Shown here: piece by piece, positions 17,415-25,255 of the stretch | How the letters are laid out: the number at the start of each line of letters is the position of its first letter | Position numbering within the stretch: the stretch's first letter is position 1 | From: Pseudobutyrivibrio ruminis | Lineage (GTDB): Bacteria; Bacillota; Clostridia; Lachnospirales; Lachnospiraceae | Reading direction: 5' to 3' | NCBI GenBank assembly: GCA_015057305.1 | Contig: SVES01000026.1 | Coordinates: 1-49,042, forward strand | Length of the DNA: 49,042 bases | Position numbers and translations under genes: made by a program | Notes under the pieces: model-generated | Database searches by the model: none | Told to the model about the DNA's origin: nothing | Seen by the model: only the letters and a program-made list of their open reading frames with translations

Positions 17415-18918
17415 AATTGTAATATGTGGTCTCGAACCAAAAAAGGAGTACACTCTTAAAACTGATGGACCAATCAGCTTTGTTGATGCTATGCAGCAGC
17501 TGGGGCTTAATTTTTATCGCCCATGTGGTGGAATAGGCAGATGTCTAAGCTGCAGCATTAAGTTTGTATATGGCATGCCACCAATGAGTTCCTACGACGA
17601 GCGTGCACTTGATTTTTCCGAGATGAGAGCTGGCTGGCGATTAGGCTGTAAATGTACTATTACCAGAGATTGTAAGATAGAAGTTCCAGCAGCCCTGGCA
17701 ACGGAAATCACATCTGTTATTGCTCAGGAGGCTCCTGAGGATGAGGAGTTAAACAAAAAAAATATCGGTATAGCGGTAGATATTGGCACCACAACACTTG
17801 CTACGGCAGTGGTGGATTTGGATACAGGCAAAATCCTAAGACAAAGGAATTGCACTAATTCCCAGCTAAAATTTGGGGCAGATGTGATAAGCCGAGTAAA
17901 AGCATCCATGGATGGCCATAGTAAAGAGCTGATGGATTGTGTCCGAAAGGATTTGTCTGATTTAGGAAAAGAACTGCTTGGCCCTGATTTTTTGATGCAT
18001 AAATATGTTTTCAGCGGAAATACGGTTATGACCCATTTGCTGCTGGGGCTCACTGTAGATGGGCTAGCACAGTATCCATTTGTCCCTTACACACTTGATA
18101 GTGTGAGCTTTGTGGAAAAAGGCAGGAATATTTATTTCATGCCGGGGATAAGTGCCTTTGTGGGAGGAGATATTGTTGCTGGACTTTATTTCCTCAAAAA
18201 AAGGCTTTTGGCAGCTGGAAATGCTAATGATACATTTTTGCTGGTGGATATGGGCACCAATGCCGAGATTGTATTGTTTGACGGAGAAAATTACTATTGC
18301 ACATCAGCCTCTGCAGGGCCTGCTTTAGAGGGGGCCAGCCTTAGCTGTGGTGTGGCATCTGTGCGAGGGGCCATTAATCACCTAAGTATAGATAATGGCA
18401 GATGCACTTATACCACAATAGGTGGAGAAGCACCCATTGGATTGTGCGGCAGTGGAGTCATTGATTTGATTCATCAGCTGAAAAGAAATGAGCTAATCGA
18501 TTCTGGCGGTCTGCTTGTAGAAGAATATTTAGAGGAGGGATATCCTGTGGCAGATAATATCAAAATTACTGCTGAGGATATACAACAGGTGCTACTTGCC
18601 AAGTCCGCAATATATTCGGCCATTACACTTTTAGTTAAAGAGGCAAATATGAGCTTTGATGACATAAACCATTTGTATGTGTCAGGAGGCTTGGGGGCTT
18701 CTATCGGTGTGTGGGCAGCTGCAGGCATTGGAATATTTCCGAAGGAGCTATTGCCTAAGTTTGAGGCAGTTGGCAACACATCCTTAAGAGGTGCCATAAA
18801 ATATGTGATGGATAGTGATGAGACGGTACTTGAAGATATTAAGGCAAAATCAAAGGTTGTCATATTAAATGACAACCCTGAATTTGAAAAAATATTCTTA
18901 GAAAATCTATATTTGTAA
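17404..18918 (+). CDS. [2Fe-2S]/ASKHA reductive activator-like protein (RACo/DUF4445 type)
   Basis: 504 residues. The N-terminal plant-type ferredoxin domain has C41, C47, C50 and C82 or C84 as likely [2Fe-2S] ligands. From residue about 115 there is an ASKHA ATPase-like fold: DIGTTTLATAVVD, DMGTNAEIVL and GLCGSGVID are phosphate-binding motifs. Relatives (RACo, RamA) reductively activate corrinoid proteins of methyltransferase systems using ATP. No corrinoid protein or methyltransferase gene lies in the window, so the client is unknown. It is the last gene of the operon; its stop is 2 bases from the stop of the convergent M42 gene. Confidence 0.85.
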   Translation: MEIKIVICGLEPKKEYTLKTDGPISFVDAMQQLGLNFYRPCGGIGRCLSCSIKFVYGMPPMSSYDERALDFSEMRAGWRLGCKCTITRDCKIEVPAALATEITSVIAQEAPEDEELNKKNIGIAVDIGTTTLATAVVDLDTGKILRQRNCTNSQLKFGADVISRVKASMDGHSKELMDCVRKDLSDLGKELLGPDFLMHKYVFSGNTVMTHLLLGLTVDGLAQYPFVPYTLDSVSFVEKGRNIYFMPGISAFVGGDIVAGLYFLKKRLLAAGNANDTFLLVDMGTNAEIVLFDGENYYCTSASAGPALEGASLSCGVASVRGAINHLSIDNGRCTYTTIGGEAPIGLCGSGVIDLIHQLKRNELIDSGGLLVEEYLEEGYPVADNIKITAEDIQQVLLAKSAIYSAITLLVKEANMSFDDINHLYVSGGLGASIGVWAAAGIGIFPKELLPKFEAVGNTSLRGAIKYVMDSDETVLEDIKAKSKVVILNDNPEFEKIFLENLYL

Positions 18919-18920
18919 AA

Positions 18921-19958
18921 CTATTTAGCGTAGTTTATAAGGAGCTTGAAAGTATTTTCGGCTCCTTTTTTATGTGAGCGCTCATAGCCGTGGCTGGCGT
19001 ATACTCCAGCACCAATAAGACCGTGGCGAACATCATAGCCAGCATGTAATGCCGCATCAGCGTCAGAACCATAATGAGGGTAAACATCTACGGCAAAATC
19101 AATATCATTCTCTTTTGCGGTATTTATCAATGCAGAAACAACATCATAATTGTAAGGACCACTGGAATCCTTTGCACAGATGCTCACCTGAGTTTCCTTG
19201 CAGTCCAGACCATCGCCGATACAGCCCATATCAACAGATAATATTTCTGTTACACCAGCAGGGACAGTACCGCAGGCACCGTGACCAACCTCCTCATAAA
19301 CGGTAATATGGTGATAAACCTTTCGTGAAGGAGTGATGCCCATTTCAGCAATATATTTTGCCTGACCTAGAAGGATTCCAACAGAAAGCTTGTCGTCCAA
19401 AAAACGGCTTTTGATGTAGCCTGATTTGGTAACTCTGGTGCGAGGCTCAAAAGCTACAATATCGCCAATCATAATACCTAGTGCTTTTGTATCATCTGCA
19501 CTGGCTACTTCTTCATCAAGGACAACCTCCATGCCCTTGAATTCGCGAGTCTTGGTTGAATAGTCGTCGTTAACGTGTACAGATGCGTCATTAAGCTGGA
19601 AAGTACCCTCGAAAACTTTGCCATCTCTGGTGTAGATATGGCAGTTCTCAGACTCACCATTGTTAGGATTGAAGCCTCCAAGAGGAGTGATTTCTAAATT
19701 GCCATTGTCCTTTATTTTGCAAACCATGCCACCTAAGGTGTCCATGTGAGCTTCGATTAATAATGCATCATCAGCATTGCTACCGCCTAAATCTACAAGA
19801 ACGCCGCCCTTAGTAGTAAGCTGTGGCTTAAAACCCAGCTTTTCGTATTCGGCGATAAGGTGCTTGGCAGCATTAGCTGTAAAGCCTGTAGGGCTATCAA
19901 TTGAAAGGATGTCCTCTGTTTGTTTTACAATGTAATCCACATATTTTTCAGTATTCAT
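18921..19958 (-). CDS. M42 family aminopeptidase/glutamyl-endopeptidase-like metallopeptidase
   Basis: 345 residues. Features of M42 peptidases: SPTGF near the N-terminus, the metal motif EAHMDTLG (about 69-76), a central lid domain, RFLDDKLSVGILL, the catalytic pair in YEEVGHGA (near 221), VDMGCIGDG, and HYGSDADAAL, ending with ASHGYERSHKKGAEN. Probably a cobalt- or zinc-dependent aminopeptidase forming a dodecameric shell, acting on peptides in the cytosol. AGGAGG (19967-19972 on the minus strand) precedes the start. It follows tRNA-Leu, separated by a terminator. Confidence 0.93.
   Translation of the reverse strand: MNTEKYVDYIVKQTEDILSIDSPTGFTANAAKHLIAEYEKLGFKPQLTTKGGVLVDLGGSNADDALLIEAHMDTLGGMVCKIKDNGNLEITPLGGFNPNNGESENCHIYTRDGKVFEGTFQLNDASVHVNDDYSTKTREFKGMEVVLDEEVASADDTKALGIMIGDIVAFEPRTRVTKSGYIKSRFLDDKLSVGILLGQAKYIAEMGITPSRKVYHHITVYEEVGHGACGTVPAGVTEILSVDMGCIGDGLDCKETQVSICAKDSSGPYNYDVVSALINTAKENDIDFAVDVYPHYGSDADAALHAGYDVRHGLIGAGVYASHGYERSHKKGAENTFKLLINYAK
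18939..18971 (+). terminator. Terminator for the upstream operon, inside the antisense M42 gene
   Basis: AAGGAGC (18939-18945) and GCTCCTT (18961-18967) with a 15-base loop, followed by more T. It lies 20 bases past the plus-strand stop and inside the 3' coding end of the convergent gene, so it must serve both functions. Confidence 0.6.
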
Positions 19959-19973
19959 AAGATTCCTCCTAAG

Positions 19974-20002
19974 AAAAAAGCTTGAGAAAAAATTCTCAAG
20001 CT
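19974..20002 (-). terminator. Terminator after tRNA-Leu
   Basis: AGCTTGAGAA / TTCTCAAGCT (19979-20002) with an AAAA loop, followed on the minus strand by a T run (19974-19979). It separates tRNA-Leu from the M42 gene. Confidence 0.85.
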
Positions 20003-20011
20003 AAAAAAGTA

Positions 20012-20095
20012 TGCCGGCTGCGGGACTTGAACCCGCACGATGTTGCCATCAACAGATTTTGAGTCTGCCTCGTCTGCCAATTCCGACAAGCCGGC
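20012..20095 (-). tRNA. tRNA-Leu (anticodon CAA)
   Basis: 84-nt cloverleaf on the minus strand. Acceptor GCCGGCT / AGCCGGC, anticodon loop CTCAAAA (CAA, reads UUG), long variable arm typical of class II tRNA-Leu, and T arm with GGTTCAAGTC. Discriminator A at 20012; CCA is not encoded. Confidence 0.96.
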
Positions 20096-20168
20096 GTCCG
20101 CAGACTAGTATACTAAATCTTGTCTGCGTTTTCAATATTATTTTAGGATTATTTTCCTAAAAAATTCT

Positions 20169-21437
20169 TTATTTTAGGATGCCGTCTACAACACCTAAAT
20201 TATCAAAGGTAGCCAGGTAATCCTTGATGGTTTCAGGTCTGCGAATAAGCTGATATGAACCATCCTCCTTAAGCAATACCTCGGCGCTTTTAAGCTTTCC
20301 ATTGTAGTTGTAGCCCATAGAATAGCCGTGTGCTCCTGTGTCGTGGATAAATAGGATATCTCCCATATCAATCTTTGGCAATTGCCTGTCTACAGCGAAC
20401 TTATCGCAATTTTCGCAAAGGGAACCAGTAACATCATACACATGGTCTTCTGCAACATTTTCCTTGCCAAGTACTGTGACATGGTGATATGAGCCATATA
20501 CTGCAGGACGCATCAAATCAACGGCACAGGCATCCACTCCAATGTATTCCTTATATATATGCTTCTCATGAATTGCAGTAGTCACAAGTCCGCCGTAAGG
20601 TCCCAGCATAAAGCGTCCCATTTCTGTAAAAATGGAAACATCCCCAAGACCTGCTGGAACCAGAATCTCATCAAAGGCCTTGTGTACACCCTCGCCGATA
20701 ATGGCAATGTCATTAGCCTTTTGATCTGGTCGATATGCGATACCAACGCCACCAGAAAGATTTACAAATGAGATTGAAATTCCTGTTTTTTCCTTGAGCT
20801 CCACAATAAGCTCAAACAAAGTCTTTGCAAGAGTAGGATAGTAATCATTGGTAACAGTATTTGAAACTAAAAATGCATGAATACCAAATTCTTCAACGCC
20901 CTTATCACGTAGAATCTGATATGCCTCAAAAATCTGCTCCTTTGTCATACCATATTTGCTGTCACCAGGATTGTCCATGATGCCATTAGAAAGCTCATAA
21001 ACGCCACCTGGATTAAATCTGCAGCACATCTTCTTTGGGAAATGTCCAACTGATTTTTCATAGAAATCTATGTGGGTGAAATCGTCAAGATTTACGATAA
21101 CACCCAGGTCATCTGCATATTTGAATTCACTGGCTGGGGTATCATTAGATGAAAACATAATGTCATCATTTTTGAAACCTAGCTCGTTGCTAAGTGCAAG
21201 CTCTACATAAGAAGCGCAGTCCACGCCGCAGCCTTCCTCCTGTAGAATCTTAAGAATAAATGGATTAGGATTTGCCTTTACAGCAAAATATTCCTTAAAG
21301 CCTTTGTTCCAGCTAAATGCCTTATTAACGGCTCTGGCATTTTCTCTGATTCCCTTTTCATCATAGATATTAAAAGGAGTGGGAATCCTTTGAGTAATTT
21401 CTTGGATTTTTTCTTTGGTTACAAATGGGGTTTTCAT
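20169..21437 (-). CDS. lysA: Diaminopimelate decarboxylase-family PLP enzyme (LysA-like)
   Basis: 422 residues of the fold-type III (alanine racemase-like) decarboxylases. PLP lysine K54 in YFAVKANPNP, followed by EEGCGVDCAS, the SGGVGIAYRP phosphate region, and the C-terminal SLCENCDKF segment equivalent to the CES(x)D motif. The best fit is meso-diaminopimelate decarboxylase, the last step to lysine; carboxynorspermidine-type or ornithine/arginine specificity cannot be excluded from sequence alone. Start at 21437, set by GGAGAG at 21447-21452; the upstream in-frame ATG (21476) overlaps the tRNA-Thr promoter. Confidence 0.85.
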   Translation of the reverse strand: MKTPFVTKEKIQEITQRIPTPFNIYDEKGIRENARAVNKAFSWNKGFKEYFAVKANPNPFILKILQEEGCGVDCASYVELALSNELGFKNDDIMFSSNDTPASEFKYADDLGVIVNLDDFTHIDFYEKSVGHFPKKMCCRFNPGGVYELSNGIMDNPGDSKYGMTKEQIFEAYQILRDKGVEEFGIHAFLVSNTVTNDYYPTLAKTLFELIVELKEKTGISISFVNLSGGVGIAYRPDQKANDIAIIGEGVHKAFDEILVPAGLGDVSIFTEMGRFMLGPYGGLVTTAIHEKHIYKEYIGVDACAVDLMRPAVYGSYHHVTVLGKENVAEDHVYDVTGSLCENCDKFAVDRQLPKIDMGDILFIHDTGAHGYSMGYNYNGKLKSAEVLLKEDGSYQLIRRPETIKDYLATFDNLGVVDGILK

Positions 21438-21459
21438 AATAATTATCTCTCCAAAAATA

Positions 21460-21488
21460 TTGACATAACCATTCAACTTTGATATTCT
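21460..21488 (+). promoter_or_regulatory. Promoter of tRNA-Thr
   Basis: TTGACA (21460-21465), 17 bases, TATTCT (21483-21488), 19 bases before the tRNA. A consensus -35 box for a stable RNA gene. Confidence 0.8.
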
Positions 21489-21507
21489 TTTTCTTGCTGA
21501 ATGGCAA

Positions 21508-21579
21508 GCTGGTGTGGCTCAGAGGTAGAGCACTTCCTTGGTAAGGAAGGGGTCACGGGTTCAATTCCCGTCACCAGCT
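21508..21579 (+). tRNA. tRNA-Thr (anticodon GGT)
   Basis: 72-nt cloverleaf. Acceptor GCTGGTG / CACCAGC, anticodon stem CTTCC/GGAAG around TTGGTAA (GGU, reads ACC/ACU), T arm GGTTCAATTCC. Discriminator T, and a T run begins at once, so it probably terminates just after the tRNA. CCA is not encoded. Confidence 0.96.
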
Positions 21580-21660
21580 TTTTTTATTTACTTATACGGG
21601 CAAAATCAAAAACGATTGTGCACAACCTCTTTATTGCGCTAAAGTATAAGTTATTTTAAA

Positions 21661-24351
21661 TCAAATTGCAACCTTTAATTTCTCCAATAATTCCCCATAT
21701 TGTTTCATAACTTCAGCATGATGCTCTTTTACGTATTCCAGGCGGTTTTCCTTTACGGCAAATTCCAACTCACGTGCGGCGGCAGAAAGCTCTGAGGCGC
21801 CGATAGTAAGGGAAGTGCCCTTAAGGGAGTGGGCCAATATTTGATAATTTGGCCAATCTTCTTTGGAAAGAAAATCGTTCAGGGCAGGGCGCTTATCCTC
21901 AGCTATATATGTGCTAAGAATCTGTTTGTAAAAATTTTCATCTCCTGCAGCAAATTCCAATCCTGCTTTTACGTCAAGAAAATCTGCTAATTTTTCTATA
22001 AAAGAAGATTGAGAAGTGGCTACAGCAGAAGTAGCTGCCACCTCAGTTTCAGTTGAAAGTATAATCTTGTGGTCTGGAAGATGATTTAAAATCATATTTT
22101 CCAAATCAGCAGGCTTAATTGGTTTAGAAAGATAATCGTCAAAGCCATTTTCAAGATAGTTTTTGTCGGCACCCATTGTTGCATTTGCTGTCAGCATAAT
22201 AACAGGTGTGCTTAGGTTTGGATTTGAGCTATCTGCCTTCAGACGATTAAGCACTTCGATACCGTCCATCTCGGGCATCATATGGTCAAGGAAAACAATA
22301 TCGTATTTTTTCTGGCCAAGTAGGGAAAGGGCTTCCTTCCCGCTTAGTGCAACATCTATGGAAATCTTGGTTTTCTTTAGTAAACCAACAAAAACGTCCA
22401 GGTTCATTTGCACATCATCAACTGCAAGTACGCTAGCCTCTGGTGCGGTGAAGCTGGATTTGTAATTGCTGATTTTGGCGATGTGACATAGATTTATGTT
22501 GCCAATTGGCTTTGCATCTGCAATGGCTTGAGGCAGCTCTACAGTAAAGACAGAACCGTTGCCATAGATGCTTTCCACCTGAATGGTTCCATGCAATAAA
22601 TCTACAAGATTTTGGGTAATGGATAATCCAAGTCCTGTACCCTCTATAGTCCTGTTTCTAGACAATTCTAAGCGCTGGAAATTCTCAAAAATGTGTGGTA
22701 TATCCTCCTCTTTGATGCCAATTCCAGTGTCCCTAACCTTTAGAATAAGCTGGATAGAGTTTGGTCCTTCCTTTTTATAGCCAACTTCAATGGTGATATT
22801 TCCCTCATCAGGTGTGTATTTTACCGCATTAGACAGCAGGTTGGATAATATCTGCTTGATACGCACATCATCACCTAATAGAGTAGAAGGCAATGTCTCG
22901 TCACAAACGACAGAAAGTGTCTGGTTTTTATCCATGGCAGGCTTTGAAAACAGAGTGTAAAGGTCTGCAAGAAGATTTTTCACCTTGTATTTGCTTGTGA
23001 TAATTTCCAGCTTGCCAGATTCAATCTTGGAGAAATCCAAAACGTCATTTATTAATGAAGTAAGATTTCTGGATGCTATGTTAATATTTTCAGCGTATTT
23101 TAGAATGGTTTCATCGGTACATTCACGCCTAATAAGCTCGTCCATACCAGAGATAATGTTGATAGGGGTACGGATTTCGTGGGAAATATTGCTGATGAAC
23201 AAAGACTTGGCCTTGTTGGCTGCCTGAGCCTCCTCAATCAGTCTGTTTTCCTCAGTAAGATCAGTGGCAACCAATATGTAGCACATAGGCTCGTTATTTC
23301 TGTCCATCTTGCATGAAAAATTAACGAGAATTACCTTGTTAGTTACCTCAGATGTAAGACGATAATCTATGGCTATTCCCTCTGTTGCTTTTTCAAACAT
23401 GCTAAGAGGCTCGCCGCTTTTTAGCTGGAAGATTTCCTTCAGGCGAATTCTATTAGGCTCCTTATCAAGCCCTAAAAGCTTGTTAGCATATTCGTTGGAA
23501 AGATTTAGATGGTAGCTGGTATCAAAAACCAAAAGCCCAGTGGCAAGGGTGGAAAATATATCACGACTTATACTGGCGACTGTGATATAAAACACCATAT
23601 AATTATTGGCTGCGGCATAAAAGACAATAAAGGCAAGGAAAATTCCTGTGCAATATGCAATGTGGGCTAAAGGAAAATCGTGTTCGGTTTTGAATACATC
23701 TGGCAGGGATGAAGCCGCAAGAATAAAATTAGATACAAAGGCAAAGAAAACAAGTTGCTTCTCCCTTCTGTATTTCACATTGAAGGCCCAGACAATTGCA
23801 ATAATAAGCATACATATCGAAAGCACAGCCAGGTAAGTGTAGTGAAACAAATGCCTGTAAGGGTCTGAACGAACATAGCTGGTAAAGGTCTCATACCTGA
23901 CGAAGGTATCAGTATCCGGGTGACCGTAGATGATAACATCAAACATAGCTGCCAGTGATGAAAGACCAATAATCAAAAGCTCAGCCACCTTACTAAAATT
24001 CAGACAGCTGGTGACCAGAATAATTTCTGCAACCAGATAGATATCTATGCCGGTAAGACCAACCACTCTAAAATAGTAGGCCATTTTAAGATTTGTGCTG
24101 AGGGACATAGTAGAGTAACCCAAACAACACAATCCGTTTCCCAATGCGAGAAGGAAGACTGAGAATTTGAAAAAGCCCTTTGTGTCACGCTCTCTTTTGA
24201 GAAAGCTTGCCCCAAGATGAATAGATGTGACTCCGGCTATTAGTATAATAATGTTTATATAAATCATGTTTTGTATTATAATTTCCATGACAACATTATA
24301 TAAGATAATTTTTACATTTTCATTATCAATTTGTCTGAATTGTGGTATCAT
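21661..24351 (-). CDS. Hybrid sensor histidine kinase, 7TM sensor-HisKA-HATPase-REC-HPt
   Basis: 896 residues. N-terminal seven-helix membrane sensor (about 20-265), a PAS-like region (265-370), HisKA with H391 (NISHEIRTP), ATPase N box NLLSNAVKYTP (504-514) and G boxes DTGIGI and GTGLGL, a receiver domain (640-755) with phospho-acceptor D689 (FLDHMMPEMDG) and K743, then an HPt domain with H841 (AHSLKGTS). This gives a full four-step phosphorelay in one chain. It is divergent from the LytTR regulator gene 80 bases away, a plausible output partner. The ATG at 24351 has AGGA upstream; 24288 is the alternative and lacks a Shine-Dalgarno. Confidence 0.93.
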   Translation of the reverse strand: MIPQFRQIDNENVKIILYNVVMEIIIQNMIYINIIILIAGVTSIHLGASFLKRERDTKGFFKFSVFLLALGNGLCCLGYSTMSLSTNLKMAYYFRVVGLTGIDIYLVAEIILVTSCLNFSKVAELLIIGLSSLAAMFDVIIYGHPDTDTFVRYETFTSYVRSDPYRHLFHYTYLAVLSICMLIIAIVWAFNVKYRREKQLVFFAFVSNFILAASSLPDVFKTEHDFPLAHIAYCTGIFLAFIVFYAAANNYMVFYITVASISRDIFSTLATGLLVFDTSYHLNLSNEYANKLLGLDKEPNRIRLKEIFQLKSGEPLSMFEKATEGIAIDYRLTSEVTNKVILVNFSCKMDRNNEPMCYILVATDLTEENRLIEEAQAANKAKSLFISNISHEIRTPINIISGMDELIRRECTDETILKYAENINIASRNLTSLINDVLDFSKIESGKLEIITSKYKVKNLLADLYTLFSKPAMDKNQTLSVVCDETLPSTLLGDDVRIKQILSNLLSNAVKYTPDEGNITIEVGYKKEGPNSIQLILKVRDTGIGIKEEDIPHIFENFQRLELSRNRTIEGTGLGLSITQNLVDLLHGTIQVESIYGNGSVFTVELPQAIADAKPIGNINLCHIAKISNYKSSFTAPEASVLAVDDVQMNLDVFVGLLKKTKISIDVALSGKEALSLLGQKKYDIVFLDHMMPEMDGIEVLNRLKADSSNPNLSTPVIMLTANATMGADKNYLENGFDDYLSKPIKPADLENMILNHLPDHKIILSTETEVAATSAVATSQSSFIEKLADFLDVKAGLEFAAGDENFYKQILSTYIAEDKRPALNDFLSKEDWPNYQILAHSLKGTSLTIGASELSAAARELEFAVKENRLEYVKEHHAEVMKQYGELLEKLKVAI

Positions 24352-24431
24352 TTCTATGTCCTAAAAAATAGGATTCTTGTTGGCAACTCTTATAATGTCA
24401 GCAAACAAAACTGTTAATTAAGGGGAATTTT

Positions 24432-25145
24432 ATGAGAGTAGCGGTAATTGATGACGAAAGCATATTTCGTATGCAGCTTAAAATGATGGTTGAAAAGCTT
24501 TCTGATAGCAAGGCGATTCCTTTGGAGGTTGAGGAATTTGCAAATGGTCCGGATTTTATAGAGGCGCTAAAGGAGAGACGTTACGATATAGTCTTTATGG
24601 ATATTTATATGCCAGATATGGATGGCATTGAGACCTCAAGAAAGCTTAGAGAGCTGACTGAGCGTACCTTCCTAATATTTATGACAGCATCAGAGGGGCA
24701 CTATCCAGATGCCTTTTCACTGCATGCCTTTGATTATGTAACCAAACCATTTAATATGGATAGAATAGATCAGGTTTTGACGGAAATTATCGAGCACACC
24801 CCAATGGATGAGACATTTATAAAGCTTACCACAGGCTCCATTGATGAACGTGTTTACCTCAAGGACATTATTTCTGTCACAACAGATGGGCACTATCTTG
24901 AGATAAATAAATGTGACGAGCCAGCCATCAGGGTGAGACTTACTTCTGGTGAGTTCTTAGAGATGACAGGCACGGACAAGCGCTTCCTTATGATAAACAG
25001 GGGCATCATAGTCAATATGGATTTTATTGACCATGTTGATGGTGGTGATGTCTATATGGATGACAAGAATATCTATCCAATTTCTGCCAGAAAGATTGCA
25101 GAGATTTCACAGCAGATAAAGGATTATCAGTTTAGTACCAGATAA
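24432..25145 (+). CDS. LytTR-family response regulator
   Basis: 237 residues. Receiver domain (1-120) with D7/D8, phospho-acceptor D57 (FMDIYMPDMDG) and the KPF loop at about 105-107, then a LytTR DNA-binding domain (about 135-235; IISVTTDGHYLEI, FLMINRGIIVNMDFID). LytTR proteins bind direct repeats about 21 bp apart. Two TTGCCAA repeats 20 bp apart lie right after this gene, in the promoter of the surface protein, and again upstream of the second surface gene. AGGGGA precedes the ATG. The divergent hybrid kinase may control it, although that kinase has its own REC and HPt. Confidence 0.93.
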   Translation: MRVAVIDDESIFRMQLKMMVEKLSDSKAIPLEVEEFANGPDFIEALKERRYDIVFMDIYMPDMDGIETSRKLRELTERTFLIFMTASEGHYPDAFSLHAFDYVTKPFNMDRIDQVLTEIIEHTPMDETFIKLTTGSIDERVYLKDIISVTTDGHYLEINKCDEPAIRVRLTSGEFLEMTGTDKRFLMINRGIIVNMDFIDHVDGGDVYMDDKNIYPISARKIAEISQQIKDYQFSTR

Positions 25146-25150
25146 TAATC

Positions 25151-25177
25151 TTGCCAAAATTTATACGATTTTGCCAA
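25151..25177 (+). promoter_or_regulatory. Direct-repeat operator TTGCCAA-N13-TTGCCAA, site 1
   Basis: TTGCCAA at 25151-25157 and 25171-25177, 20 bp start to start. A possible -10 (TAATCT, 25205) lies 34 bp from the second repeat, exactly as in site 2 (28139-28165). No good -35 is present, which fits an activator-dependent promoter. Proposed LytTR binding site. Confidence 0.65.
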
Positions 25178-25255
25178 GGGTTTCTTTTCTAAGCCTATTT
25201 CTGTTAATCTAATACTAGAGAAAAATGTTTTTTGCTTTGAAAGGGCTTATTGATT

